The notes under the pieces were generated by a model. It saw only the letters and a list, made by a program, of their open reading frames with translations. It had not been told where the DNA came from and made no database searches. A stretch of 64,000 nucleotides of DNA from contig BSYQ01000001.1 in the NCBI GenBank assembly GCA_030272585.1, positions 1,984,001 to 2,048,000 of the forward strand, in the 5' to 3' direction. Positions 35,001 through 46,775 of this stretch are shown piece by piece. Position 1 is the first letter of the stretch. Each line of letters starts with the position of its first letter. A program made the position numbers and the translations under genes. The DNA is from Bryopsis sp. KO-2023. Its lineage: Eukaryota > Chlorophyta > Ulvophyceae > Bryopsidales > Bryopsidaceae.

Positions 35001-35824
35001 GTGTGCGTCCAGGAATGTGGATTGCTGAATTTGTCGTGGTGGGGCAGGTTATCGATGCGATGGATCTTACCTCACATGGCGACCACGAGAAGTTGTGCCC
35101 TGATTCCACAGTGAACCCTATTCTTCATCGATTTTACCTCCTCTTGGGGAACAAAGCGCTGGACTCCCAAGCCACATTCCCTGAGTCAGACAAGCTGTTG
35201 GCAGGCACTCTGGACCCTCAGTTGGACAAGATGGGGGCTAGTGACATCTTGGCGGATTGCAAGAATCAATTCCCCATCACCGAGACCGTAGCAAAACCTG
35301 CAGTCAAGGAGGACGGCACAGAATTTTCGAAATTCAGCACGAACACCGCAGCAAACTTTTCGAGTGGAAGCAATGCCCAAGCTTCGGTGGATGGGGTGGG
35401 GACATCGACCCCGGTTGAAGATTTCGGGGTGCTGATTTCTGCCGGGAAAGTGGATGCGGCCATGAAAGGAATGGAGGATGCGATCTTTGCAATCGTGACA
35501 GCCAGCATCGGTGATAGGTCGTACCCCAAAGCCATGCAATCCCTTTCAGCGTTCAGGAGGGAATGTGTTGCAAAGGAGAAATCGAACGAGTTCAATGCTT
35601 TTCTCAGGAAGTTTTGTGAGACGTACAAGGAGGATGCTGTTCATTGTGCGATGTGGGCATTAGTGGTGGGATCGGGGGTAACGTTGATTGACGAACAGGA
35701 GGTCCCGGGTTGTGGTGTGAGTCGGGCTGAAGCGGAAGATTTTATCAAGCCCGCCGAACCGGCTGTTGTAAGAGATGAAGAAATGGCTGAGGAGGAAGAT
35801 GATGATTTTGAGGGAATGGAGTGA
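32090..35824 (+). CDS. KU80: Ku80 DNA end-binding protein
   Basis: The large Ku subunit. With Ku70 it encircles broken DNA ends and starts non-homologous end joining. Eight exons: 32090-32104, 32187-32279, 32456-32528, 32892-33154, 33408-33757, 34054-34264, 34590-34904 and 35048-35824, giving 698 aa with consistent phases. The N-terminal vWA-like domain begins ELLVLVVDVGPEMEPHL. The core includes KAYKYGKQTVPLSQDEEEN, a stretch with DLHILGFV, HHYMSEPYMIIPEDDN and VIDAMDL. The C-terminal part contains the Ku_PK_bind fold (FGVLISAGKVDAAMKGMEDA to EFNAFLRKFCETYK, about 575-660) and an acidic tail ending EEEDDDFEGME. The intron between exons 7 and 8 appears to use a GC donor (AAAAG|GCAAGG); no GT donor keeps the frame. 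Exon 3 has a weak acceptor. Confidence 0.93.
33865..33959. repeat. two adjacent inverted repeats in a Ku80 intron
   Basis: ATTGACCTTAGCGA at 33865-33878 and its exact reverse complement at 33886-33899 form a 14-bp stem with a 7-base loop. CATTCATTGATT at 33901-33912 and AATCAATGAATG at 33948-33959 form a second 12-bp arm pair with a 35-base spacer. Both lie within the fifth Ku80 intron. Confidence 0.85.
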
Positions 35825-36520
35825 TCGAGGGCATCTGTGGTGTTTTGACTATGGTGTCGAGGTCATTCAAGTTGGACATGTGTTCTGGGGTAGTGAGATG
35901 GGATGGAGCCTCCAAATGCCAGAAGCTTTTTTTACAGCATCTAGCAAACTTTAATTTCTTGCCATCATGAAGTTGAGCAGTCGGAGCCCAATTGTTAAAA
36001 TATCATCGCTTACATTTCTTTTCATAAAATACACACATGGCATGCTCATGTCCAATTTTTCCCAATGTCCAATATCAATGTTCGGCCCCTTTCCAACACG
36101 CCTGCCCTGCTCTTCAATAGAATACAACGTTTTTCCCCCCACTGCTCTATCTACCTCGATAGCTGCCATACACTGCCCTGCCCCAGAACAGAACAAGAAT
36201 AAAAAAATCCAACCTGACCCTAGCCATTTATTCAATAAAACCGATCAGCGAGTCGTTTTCCGCAACTCCCTACCTCACCAAATCAACGAATGACAAAAGC
36301 ACCATGATCCAAGCGAAATCGCCCTCATCCGGGGCCATCCCACATTCATTCAATCCATAAAGAAAGAAAAACAAATCAAATTCCACAGCCATACACACAT
36401 ACCTGCCCCCCTGTCCCCCCCCCCTCCCCCCACACCAAATCACACAAACACGCAGTTAAGTTTTCGTTGGGAACGAGGCCAATCCCCTTCAAATAGTATA
36501 TTTTTTTTTGCCGGAAGGGT
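35825..36520. other. gene-free convergent interval
   Basis: About 0.7 kb between the Ku80 stop codon and the stop codon of the small membrane-protein gene. C-rich runs occur around 36410-36432. No supported gene. Confidence 0.4.
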
Positions 36521-37689
36521 TCATAGTTTCTTGGAATCTCGTCTCTTGGAATCTCGTCTCTTGAAGGAAGCTCCTCCACCGCCCCAGCCGACCAAGTATA
36601 AATCATCGATGGCTGTGTTGAGATCAGCTTCCTTTTCTTCAAATGCCAACATCAGAGTTCAGGCTGAGTTCAGGCTCACTCCACGCTGTACAGGAGCGTT
36701 CCATTATACCACAGCATGCATATTGGGACTAACTTTTTTTTACAAAATGTAGAAAAGGCATTTACCATTTCTGTTATTTTATTTCGGATTATTATTACGG
36801 CCATACACACGCCATTCTGAGTAGCGAATATCGAAAGATCAGGAAATAGAGAAGTAAATAGAAACTGGGGGGTTTTTTGCGGAACGATTCTGGAGCCTCA
36901 TGTTTGGGAAACCCTGATGGCTGGGCAGAACAAGCGGAGTGAGCTGCAACCCATGCTCCTTCGAAACACAAACAAAACCCCCTCCCAAATAGCAACTCTA
37001 ATAACCAACAAGAAAGTCCAACTCCTGCTGCTGTTATTCACAACCCTGAAACTGTGTGAATATGAACACGAGGCATTCATGACCAAATTTCAGGCGCAGT
37101 TCTAAGTGCAAAATTTATGTGGATTCTTAACATAGGGCTCTACAGCCCATCCTGGATAATCGATTGTTCAGATAGGCTATGGTTGGATTATCGTGATTAC
37201 ACTGTGCAGAGAAAAAGAATAGAAATTATTGAGATGCTGTCTTACTTGATTTTTTCACAGAACTGGGACTCGGATACACCACAGGGTCGGTCGCTGCTGA
37301 TACATCATCCGGATAGTAGCCCTCTTTGAGTTTCAGTGGCGCTGGTGGTGTAAAAACCTCTGGTGGAGGGGGTGGAAATAAAGTGTATGGCTGAGAAGAA
37401 AAGCACACAGCAAATGTATCACTTTCATTAAAAAAAAGCTCCCCTTGTAAACAGCTCGAGTTTTTTGACTCTTGCCGATACAGATAGATGAAGGTCAACA
37501 ATGCACAGATCATGTTGGTTTGGGCTGAAACAAACAAAATATCGGGGCAAAGAAAAAATTCTATAAAAAGAATGTAACGCTCACCCCATTGTTGGAAATC
37601 AACGCTATGCCATTCACAACTCCTGAAACGGATCCAGCGATCGATCCAGTAACGTCTAGCAAACACCCTGCGCACAGCCACGTTCTCAT
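36521..37689 (-). CDS. small membrane protein with Pro-rich linker, unknown
   Basis: I do not recognise this protein. The ATG at 37689 opens MRTWLCAGCLLDVTGSIAGS, followed by a hydrophobic stretch (SGVVNGIALISNNG). The next exon has MICALLTFIYLYRQES, a likely membrane helix. A third exon (about 37390-37240) is Pro-rich with PPPPPEVFTPPAPLKL and KEGYYPDDVSAATDP. A last exon near 36640-36521 gives KEADLNTAIDDLYLVGWGGG and a basic tail with KRRDS twice, encoded by a 15-bp tandem duplication. The join across the roughly 600-base last intron keeps phase, but its acceptor (TTGAAG) is weak. The exact ends of the second exon are not settled. A hydrophobic N-terminal half with a Pro-rich, basic cytosolic tail suggests a small adaptor-like membrane protein; that is inference. 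Confidence 0.5.
36529..36558. repeat. 15-bp tandem duplication in coding exon
   Basis: The unit TCTTGGAATCTCGTC occurs twice in tandem, at 36529-36543 and 36544-36558. On the minus strand it encodes two copies of the basic pentapeptide near the C-terminus of the small membrane protein. Confidence 0.85.
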
Positions 37690-38327
37690 TTTTCCGAAGT
37701 TCGTTTCAACGCCGCTCGATAGAGTGACTTCAGAAGACGACTTTTTCTTTCTTTCTTTGGCTCAACGACTACGCCCCTCCCATATTTCAACAACAATGCG
37801 GCTAAACCAAGCCTTTGAAAAGAAAAGAAGAAAAAAGAAAAAGAGATAGAGATAGATAGATCTGGGCCAGCGGTGACGCGACTGACATCCGCGACCCTCG
37901 TCTATCCGAAAGGCAAAAACAAACCCCCCCAACTGAGCTTCACCGATACTGCGTTCCAACTCTTACTGGCAACTGCAACCATCTCGACGACCTTCGCCTC
38001 AGCAAACCGCGAGAAGCACGCAGGCCGACGTAATATCGCAATGATTGGGAAACTTTCTGAGACACGTCAGGGACAGCTAAGCATCGCAGATAGGATTTTG
38101 CTGGTCTCTCCCGATCAAAGTGGACCTACATCCCTTGCGGGGAGAGCGCTGAGAAGAAAAGAAACAACGTTTTGTTTATACCCACGGAACGAGAGGAGAT
38201 TCTCACGCGTAAACCCCGTCGGTCTGGTGAGATTCTGACGTCCGTCGTTCTGACGCGCTGATGGCCCAAAGGCTACTATACTCTCCTCGTCCAAAAACCG
38301 TCTGTTATACATTCGCTGTGTTGTAGA
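37690..38327. other. intergenic, divergent promoter region
   Basis: About 0.6 kb between the small membrane-protein gene (minus) and the zinc-finger gene (plus). A purine-rich block and (GATA)n-like run lie near 37820-37862. The remainder is open in more than one frame, but no product is recognised. Confidence 0.35.
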
Positions 38328-40016
38328 GTGGATGTCAGCGACGAGTCGTGCGTATTCATTGGTAGCGGTTGCGTGCTCGACAGTTCACGCGCGTGTGTAT
38401 CAATTTTTTGTTCATTTTCCAAGCTTTTGTTGCGCCCGTGTGCAAGTCTCATCAGCTCAACCAACGGCTCGAAAATTTCGCAGTTGTATGCGCTGCGAGG
38501 AACCCTCCTCGCTGATAGGCTAGGAATTTCTGGGTTCTGCATTGTCTGCTCGTTCAAGCAGACCTGTTGGACAGTACCCCTTTTACTTCCAGGCAGCAGA
38601 ACTGTTGAAGAAGGGCTCTACTGTGCCATCCCCCAAGTGAGTATGTTGGCAGACTCAATTTTGCCTGACCCTTCTGTGTGTGTGTATTTTCCCCTTGCAG
38701 ATTTTATTCTTCATGCAGAGATCCTACATGGCTACTTCTACTACCCCTGTGCCATGCATCCCAACCCCCTTGATCAGTCATTTCGGCACGCCGATGAGTT
38801 GCGGAAGAAAACACCGTCAATCTTTACATGGACTGACAGGGAACAAGGTGCTGAAGGACATGGCTTTGGTTTCTGTGGCAAGCCTGTTGACGAGAACGCC
38901 CTTATTTGCAGAGGCTTGTTCTTGCTCCGATCCCACTACTTCTAACCAACATTCAGAAGAATCAGGTAAAGGAGACACTGTCAGATTTTCCCCAATACGT
39001 CTCATATATATATATATAGAGAGAGAGAGGTTTTCCCCTATGAGTTGAGAGGGGAAAGAAAACAGCACATGGTGCATGTTTCTTTGTGATTCTCAGGGTT
39101 AAAACCAACATCCTGAGGTTTAGGTTCAGGTTTAATCTTGCCTGGGTTGTGGTGCAGGATTTGCTGAGGCTGCTGAACCTGAGCCCTACGTTTGCACTTG
39201 CGGCTCCACCAACACCGCCAGGCAATCCACTGCGTCTTTGACTAGCGCTGTTGGCTTGCTGAGGCCGACTTCGTTTGTGCGGACCTTGCAGTGCACAAGG
39301 CAGCCCTGCAGTGGCCCCATGTCTGTCTTGCTGGTTCTCCTCACGACTGTCATGTCGATTTGGGCTGCTGTGAGATCTGCAGTGGCGAAGCGTGTCAAAG
39401 AGTGCAGGTGATTTTCCTTTTTTTTTTTTAATGGGCTTCCCTTTTTCCTCCTTTCCTTTTTCATTTTAAAAAAAGGGGAGGGTGATAGCATAGGAAGTGC
39501 TCATATAGTAGGTTTCTGCAATTTCGAGTTTTTTTTCACTTCTCAAGTTAATGAAGTAAGGAGCCTCGTGGTGTGGTTTTGAAAAGAGTGTCATCTGCAT
39601 TGTCTGCACTCTTTTGGGTCGTATATATATTTTTTTTTCACGTGGGCGCATTCTACTGTGGTTTGATTGAAAAAAAACTCGGGAGTCTGGAAATGGCATA
39701 ACGTTTTGACCTTTCTTTGTATCGATTTTGCAGTTCTTGCAGAGGCTTTGGTATCGAGCGGTGCAACCTTTGCTTTGGCAACGGCGTCTGCTCGTGGGAA
39801 GGAAAATACGCCCACGATAACGAGCCTTGCCCGAGGTGTTTTGGCCGCCGTTTCGTCAAATGCCAAAGCTGCGGGGGTCACTACCACCGCCCCATGTTCC
39901 ACCACGCACGCACTACGAGATTTTCATTGGTGAAAGATTTGCTCGAAATTCGACCGGAGGAAGAAGAAATCGACAACGAAGAAATCATTGGGCAAGTTCC
40001 ACGTCTGCGCACTTGA
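38328..40016 (+). CDS. DnaJ-type CxxCxGxG zinc-finger membrane protein, likely plastid
   Basis: Four exons join in phase: up to 38636, 38701-38965, 39158-39407 and 39734-40016. The third exon has a membrane helix, MSVLLVLLTTVMSIWAAV. The last carries a DnaJ-like cysteine-rich zinc finger with four CxxC units: CSSCRGFG (its first Cys is in the preceding exon), CNLCFGNG, CPRCFGRR and CQSCGG. Plastid proteins such as BSD2, PSA2 and ORANGE use this module without a J domain, as chaperones or thiol-active factors in photosystem or Rubisco assembly. The C-terminal tail is acidic (RPEEEEIDNEE). The start is unclear: the frame is open to 38328 without an ATG there, an ATG at 38332 lies in another frame, and an ATG in exon 2 (MQRSYMATSTTPVPC) is possible. 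I cannot name the ortholog. Confidence 0.7.
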
Positions 40017-42235
40017 AATTTCATCGACAGAAATTCGCACATCAACAACAAAAGAGAGAAGATAGGAAAAAAAACAAGACATGCAGAACAAAACGCTTCC
40101 GAACGGAAAGAAATGGTGCCAAAAAGGTTTGACTGAGTGGCCGTAGTCGTGTTTTTCTTTTCGACACGAGGCTTTTTTTTTTCTTTTTTGGGTAAGGGAG
40201 AAAAAAAAGGAAAAAAAAAAGAGTGAGAGTGAAAAAAAGACACGATCATTGGCATATTGTTGTTAGGTGAGTCCTGCTGCTTGTTTCATAGCAGTTTTGG
40301 GTTCTTTCAACGAACGAGAATTTAGATTATGTGAAGAAGTGAGAAGAAAACAAGAGGGTGACTTCACTTGTGCGAGAAAATCCGACAAAAATTGAGTTTT
40401 CGATAGTTGTGGAAAAAAAAAAGCAAGAAAAAAAAAAAGCGGATTAAGGGGGGTTTAGGAAAAAGAGCAAGCAAAAATTAAGGGAAAAAAAAAAGAGTGT
40501 GAGTGTGTAATCTATAGCGAGGGGTTCTTGTTGATAATATGATTGGGTATTTTCTTTTGCTGCAAAATGGTTTTGGAGTGGAGGGGAGCGGGGGCAGAAG
40601 AGTTGATAATTGATTTCTTTGGGGGGGTTATGAGAGTGCGAGCGTGTGGAATGACAGGGGAAAAGGAAATGAAAATTGTGTTGGCACCCATGGGTTGGCT
40701 GGCAGTATGATTATTTAAAAACCAAAAAAAAGAGGCAAAAAAATACATGCACGAGGTTTACAAAGTTGGGGTTTTTTTTCGAGTCGATATTTTCGAGTCG
40801 ATATTGGGTTTTTCTGATCAAATATGGGGGTTTTGTGGAGAGTGAGTGAAATCGGGCCGACTGAGGGGAGGTGGGGATTTCCCCAGAAAAAAAAAAAAGA
40901 CATATACAAAAAGATGTACATCTACTAGGGAGATGCACTCCCATGTCCAAAAAAAAAAAAGGAAAGTATGCAAGGATTTGCCGTAAGTTGGAATTTCGCG
41001 GCGCTGATATTGTTCGGTCGATGGAGTCCCGGATGGAGTGAAAGGCTCCGTCAGGATCCATCGCTTTCTTTCTTCTTTTTTTTCCATTATTAATTTGTCT
41101 TGGAAGGGAGGTACTGTATAGATGCCAGTCCATTTTTCAAGTTTGTGTGTAGAGGGGGTTCATGAGATCAAACTTTTTCTTTTTTTTACGTTTTTTTTTT
41201 TTTTATCCTTTTCTTTTATATCTGGTGGGGTACTTCCGCTATTAGGGGTGCTCCCCCTTGGGAATGTGAAATTCGATTCGGCATCTGTTCTTTGTATTCT
41301 TTGTTTATATCTTGGGGATTTGGGTTTTATAGGAGGACCATTGATATTTTCCCCCCAGCGATGTTTCTGTGTCCGTCATTATGTTTCGGTTGCGGAGCTT
41401 TCGTGGGGGGAGGCGATTGTTCCTTTGCCAGATCGATTGATTGTTGATCTGTGAGGGATTGTTGGGTCTTTTTTTCCTTTTTTGCAAACAAAAAAATGTA
41501 AGATGTTCAGTACTTCCTGTACAACGGCTTGTGAATTGACGAGATATGTAGACAATGTTGCATCTTTTTTTTTAATATTTTGTCTGCTTTTTTATGGGGC
41601 TCTGGTGCAAATCTGAAGGGGCTTGCTCCTTCTCATCAAAGGATGTCATATGGGCAATGAATGTGCAGAAGTGATCACCTTCTTTCTTCTTTCTTTCTTG
41701 CTTAACTTTAAAAAAAAAAAAAATGTTTCTTTACTATCTTACTAGAACTTTGTAACCTGGTGTACATTCCTGGGGGTGTTGATTGACCTTGTACTCTTTT
41801 GGAACCTGGAAATGCGATTCGTTCCAATGCTGGATGAACTTTGAAAAAAACTTTTAACCAGCATGATACGTGGTGGACCCAAGGATGGATACTTTCTGAT
41901 GATTCATTTACTTCGAAAAGTAGTGCTTATAGAAGTTTTTGATGAACATTTCGGAAGGAGAAACATTCACCCAACAGAGATGAATTAAATCCACACAGTC
42001 TTGTTTCGGCTGCCACTGATTTTTCTTGATCAGAGAGTACAACAGACGATGTTTTGACATTACACAACCCCTCTGTTCTGGTCCCCAACCAAAATGTGGT
42101 GGGTCTACACATACAATCAGCCACCCAATCTCAAGCAAACAAAAAAAGCCAAACCACATACAGCCCCCCTTCTGGTGTCAAAGACTCCAGACGCAAATAA
42201 AGAATCCCAACAAATAGAAATGAACAATAGTAAAG
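40017..42235. other. 2.2-kb gene-free interval, homopolymer-rich
   Basis: The largest gap in the window, between the zinc-finger gene and the hydrolase gene (convergent). The first half is purine-rich with many A and G runs (about 40180-40230, 40400-40500, 40890-40960). The second half is T-rich. TTTTCGAGTCGATA is repeated in tandem near 40777-40806. No coding frame is supported. Confidence 0.5.
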
Positions 42236-44366
42236 TTACAACTTCTCCAGCCATGGCAGCAATTCTTGGTGGACCAAATCTGGTCTGTCATCGTGAGGGC
42301 AGTGTCCCACTCCTGCACAGAACACCAAAACTCAGAAAAATGACCCTTATCATCCCTATTAAACAAATTTGAACAGCATCTTTCAAACAGTATCCACCAG
42401 AACCCGCACACACACACAGATTCAAAGGATAAACATCCTTCATTCGGATTGAATTACCGTCCAGCTCCACAAATGCCGTGTTTGGCCTGGTCTCCGCAAG
42501 CCCCCGAAAGAACCTGGCCACTGGGCCATCTATAGGAGTGAACGGATCCTTGTTCCCCCACAAAAGTAAAATGGGGCAATCCACGCTGTCGGTAAGGGAC
42601 TCGGGCCGGGGGCCTCCTGGACCTACAAATTCCAGACAGACTTTCTCTTTCAACTCTCCCTCACGACTTTTTTTCATTTTCAAAATTCCTCTTCAGTAGG
42701 TTCCCCCCCCTCTAACAATCAACCAAGCTTCCATCAACCACTGCTTTTGGTTTTTTTTCCTTCTTTCTCTGGCATTGTACGAACAAAGAAACCACCCACC
42801 AGTGAGCACCGAAACAAACACATCCACTGCCCCTTCGTCTTGCGAAGGTCCATGAATGAGGTCCACCAGATCGTCATCCACTGCGTTCTGATTTTCATAC
42901 ACCGCCCCGAGAATGTTTCGCACATTATCCTTGGACGAATACTTTTCAAACAGGAAATTTGCGATCGGGGGCGTCTTCAGCAGGAAATCGATCAACAGAA
43001 ACAAGGGATATACGATCATGAGACGCCAGTCGTCGATCAAGCTCTTATTGTTCATAGCTCCTGCGCAATTGAGCAAAACGATCGATTTGATCAAGCCTTT
43101 GGATGGAGAGGCGGCTGCCTGTGACAAATTGCCATACCAACAACGATTGAAAAAGGAAGAGAAAATTTCGGCATCGAAGGTCTCTGATTAAAAAACTCCT
43201 TTTTTGGGGGGGAAGGGGGGAGGGGGGGTCAACACCATGATGTATGAAAAAAAGCTGTCTTACCAGGAATATATTTCTTTCAATGATTTTTTTATTTTTT
43301 AAAAAAGTAGGACTATTAGAATAAGCAGTACTGGTGTAACAGTTATGCACAGGTCAGGGCACTTCAATGATGGCTTATTATTTTATATGTCGATTAGGTG
43401 CACATTGCTGGGGGCTAAACACTCCTGGCGAGTGTAGTTGAGTGCGTAAGAAAATTAAGCGAAAACTAATATGCATGATTGCATTCATTTTTTTAAGTCA
43501 ACATTTAGAGATGGACCTATATATATATGGACCTATTCATTTAGGGTCTTTTCCTTTATTTTTTCTCCTTCTGGAAAGTTTTCCAACAGGAATTTAGAAT
43601 CTTGCACCTACCATCAGGGATGCAAGGGACCCTGTCGAATTTCCCACCAACACGACGGGCTCAACCGCAAACTCCTCGACAAAATCCAAAATGAGATCTC
43701 GCCAGAGCTCCATGGAATAATCCACCGGGGCCTTGTCCGATGCCCCAAAACCCAGCAGATCTAACGCGAATACCTGAAAACCAATCAAGTTTGTGATACC
43801 TCAATCCAAGCACTCACCACAGATGGGCCCCCTCAAGACAAACGCACACACACGGGAAAATATCAACAATAATATAAAAGACCCCACCTTATGGTTCTCA
43901 GCAATAACTGGAATGTTTTTTCTGTAATGGCCAACTGACGCTCCGAAGCCATGAACGAGGAGCACAGTTGGGCCTTCGCCCGACACCTGCCATCCCACCT
44001 CAACTGTAAGTCGGAGGCTCTTGAGAAATTCCACAACAATTAGAAACTGGGTAATCTCTGCACATGTTCTCCTGCCTTTTTGAAAATTTCAAGATGGGCA
44101 TCAGAGGATTCTGGAAACTGTACCGCATAGTTGATGTTGTAGCCCCTCCATTCCCAGGTGTTGTTGACAATCGGAGGAGGTGGCAAATCCACCACAGGAG
44201 TCACTTCCCCGACCTCAGCCCTGGCAGCCCAGGAGGAGTTCCCATCATGGCAGGTTTTCCTCACTCTGTGCGACAGTGGTCGCTGGCTGGCGGCCAATCT
44301 CAAGCATCGGGGTCTCGAAAAGCAGCCGACAGAGCAACGATCAGCCAACCTCGAAGTGAAAACCAT
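42236..44366 (-). CDS. plastid alpha/beta-hydrolase, pheophytinase/CLD1-like
   Basis: Related to plant pheophytinase and CLD1, which cleave phytol from chlorophyll or pheophytin. Six exons: 44366-44124, 43986-43888, 43773-43612, 43118-42800, 42622-42458 and 42312-42236; 354 aa with consistent phases. The first about 60 residues (MVFTSRLADRCSVGCFSRPR and on) are Arg/Ser/Cys-rich, fitting a plastid transit peptide. Then come TWEWRGYNINYAV, VLLVHGFGASVGHYRKNIPV (oxyanion HGFG), ALDLLGFGASDKA, the nucleophile elbow GNSTGS, EGAVDVFVSVLTG, LLLWGNKDPFTP (catalytic Asp) and GVGHCPHDDRPDLV (catalytic His). The HCPxD ending is typical of this clade. Which pigment is the substrate cannot be told. VPS55 starts 277 bases away on the opposite strand. 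Confidence 0.88.
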
Positions 44367-44643
44367 CCTTCAGCCCCCCAAATCGAATCGAATCGTGGTG
44401 GGGCTTCGCAGACTCGCAATTCCAACAGCTTTTCTCACTCTTTTTCTTACGGTACAGGATTCGTACATTGAGCACACACACACACAACCTTGTACGTTCA
44501 CTCAAAACGAAATGTATCAGGAAGGAGGGACGGTTTGGGTTGTGTTTTTTGTTTGATATCGGCTGCTTCGTTAGGTGTTTACCTCGATCGACAGTCGATA
44601 TTTGTGCGGCGGGCCGAGTTCGCGCGAAAGTTACGACGAAAAA

Positions 44644-46301
44644 ATGGCTGTTCATGATCCCCGAGGTAACGTTCTCCACTTTCGTGCTGCGATTTTCAGA
44701 CGTTTTCAGAAAGTGTTTTCGAGAGAGCGATGACTGACTCATGGAGTGGTTCTTAACGTGCCCGCTGCTTTCCTTTTACAGTGTAAGCAGTAGATTCAGT
44801 TCTATAGTTTTTTTTCGTTTTCTTTGGGTATGGGTCGGGAAAAAAAAAAGTTCAAAGAAAGATTGCCAGCCCCTTTCCTTTTTTCTTCAAATTATAGTGT
44901 GGGGTCTGAATGTATTGAGTTCATGTATAAGTCTAGAAAGGCTTTTGAAAACAAAAATCAAGGGACCTCTGTTGCTTGAATCTGGAACTGGGTTATTAGC
45001 TTCCCTTTGAATTGCATTATTCATTGGTGTTATTTCCTTTTTCCCTGAAAAAAGGAAGGATGGTGCTGCACTCTCTATTTGTCCTTTTTGTGACGACTAA
45101 TATGTGTTCCGGGTTCGGATTTGCAAGCAAGGTTTAAAGTTTTAAACGAAATTCACTCATTTTTTGGATTACCACAGGCGACTGCTACTTTCTACAATGT
45201 TTGTTGCAAGCATCGTGTTGCAAGTCATGGTGAGTGTCACTGATTCTTTTCTACAGCACAAAAAGTGCCGATGAAAATGAATTGATAAAATGAGTGCTTG
45301 GGCACTTATCCATCCAGGGAAATGAAATTGAATACATAAGAGTTAAAACGAGTGCCGAATCTTGCTGTATTTTGCTGCAGGGATGCGTTGTGTATGGAAA
45401 ATACTGGCCGATGATTTCCTTTATCCTCTATGTCTTTGTACCGATGCCGTACTTGTTTTTTGGATCGTCGGATGACTCTGGATATGGTGGTGGTGGCGGC
45501 TGGTGAGTTGCATGAGAAAAATGAAACCCCCAACATATTGGTCACAGCGATTATTTTTCGGAGCATCTTATTTCTAAGACTTTCGGATGTTCCCATTATC
45601 TTCAGCCAACAAATATTAGCACTCCTTAGGGAATCTATAGGATTGTCGCTGGAATAAGAAATTAATTATTTGTCCAGTCTGACCGAGGAGCAACGGCTGG
45701 GGTGAACAGGAGTAATGAAATTCCAGTGATGACCTGGGTTCTTTGGATTCCGAGTGCCATATTCTAACTGAGAATTAGAAAGAATGGGTCATGCATTTCT
45801 GCATCTAAAAAAAAAAAAACATAGGAAAGTGCGGCAGGTTGTGCTTCTTGAATTGTTTTTTTTTTTCTGTTGCTCAGGTGGGTCGAGTGGGGAAAATTTT
45901 TGACTGGATTTTCCTCGGTTGGATTGATTGCGATTCCTGCTTCGCTGTTTCATGCTGGGGTAAGTTTGGTCTTTGTCAATCATAGCCCAAACTTTTTTTC
46001 TAAATATTCAAATATATTTTGAAGTGAAATAAAAGAATGTAAACACAGCACCACATTTTTACATTTTTCTCTGCCCGACTGTGTCGATCGCCAAGTTATT
46101 CCATAGGGCTCCAGAATAATTCTGAGATGGATATATTTTTTTATTTTTTATTATTTTGACTGTAACGCCGCTGTTCCTTGTGGCTTGTTGCAGCTAATCA
46201 AACTTGGGGCCTTGATTATGGAAATTTGCGGAGCAGCACTGCTGTTCGTTACCCTGTTCACTTACGATTATTTCAGTAGTCGTGATGCAGGATACTATTA
46301 G
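44644..46301 (+). CDS. VPS55: VPS55/LEPROT-family endosomal membrane protein
   Basis: A four-helix membrane protein of late endosomes; with Vps68 it acts in sorting to the vacuole. Clear exons are 45178-45229, 45381-45502, 45878-45959 and 46194-46301. They give MFVASIVLQVMGCVVYGKYW, then PMISFILYVFVPMPYLFFG (the family's KYWPM..YVF.P.PY signature), a Gly-rich loop, WGKFLTGFSSVGLIAI, PASLFHAG and LIKLGALIMEICGAALLFVT before the stop. A short first exon at 44644-44665 (MAVHDPR) has a good GTAACG donor, but its phase does not match the next clear exon, so either an extra small exon lies between or translation starts at the ATG at 45197. The hydrolase gene is divergent. Confidence 0.82.
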
Positions 46302-46775
46302 CATCCCTTAGGTTAAAGTGAAAAACATTTTAGATGCAACTCAGTTGAGCAGCATGTGGGATGTTTTACATGGTTTTCTCTGCTTCATTCGTTGCCTTGC
46401 CCCATATCTTAATAGCTTAGCAGTGTCTTCGAATTTGCCAGAATCGGTGTATTTTTTTTTCCTTAAAATTGGCCACCCCACCAAGGCTGATGTTCCGAGG
46501 GATTTTCATGGGGATGAGGATGGAATCATGTTGGTGATGTCGGAGTGTTTTTTTTTGGTTCCAATGACATGTACAATGAAAAAACTCTTTGAAAAAAACA
46601 ACCCTGTATTTTGAACCTTGATGCATAGGGCAAAAACATCCATGCTGGGTGTCGAGTTCAAATACTATGAAGCGAATTCCAGAAGGAAATTTCAGCAGTC
46701 TATCATTGCGTTGCTGCATCCCAAATCCTCCACAAGCTCCAGCAAAATGTATCATAAGCATGTGATGCCATCCAC
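46302..46775. other. gene-free convergent interval
   Basis: About 0.5 kb between the VPS55 stop codon and the METTL stop codon. Nothing recognised. Confidence 0.4.

Noticed and set aside
37873-38238. 121-codon open frame on the plus strand
   Set aside because: No motif, no matching splice partners, and it lies in a presumed divergent promoter region.
39001-39030. (TA)n(GA)n run as a functional promoter element
   Set aside because: It lies inside an intron of the zinc-finger gene and is a simple microsatellite.
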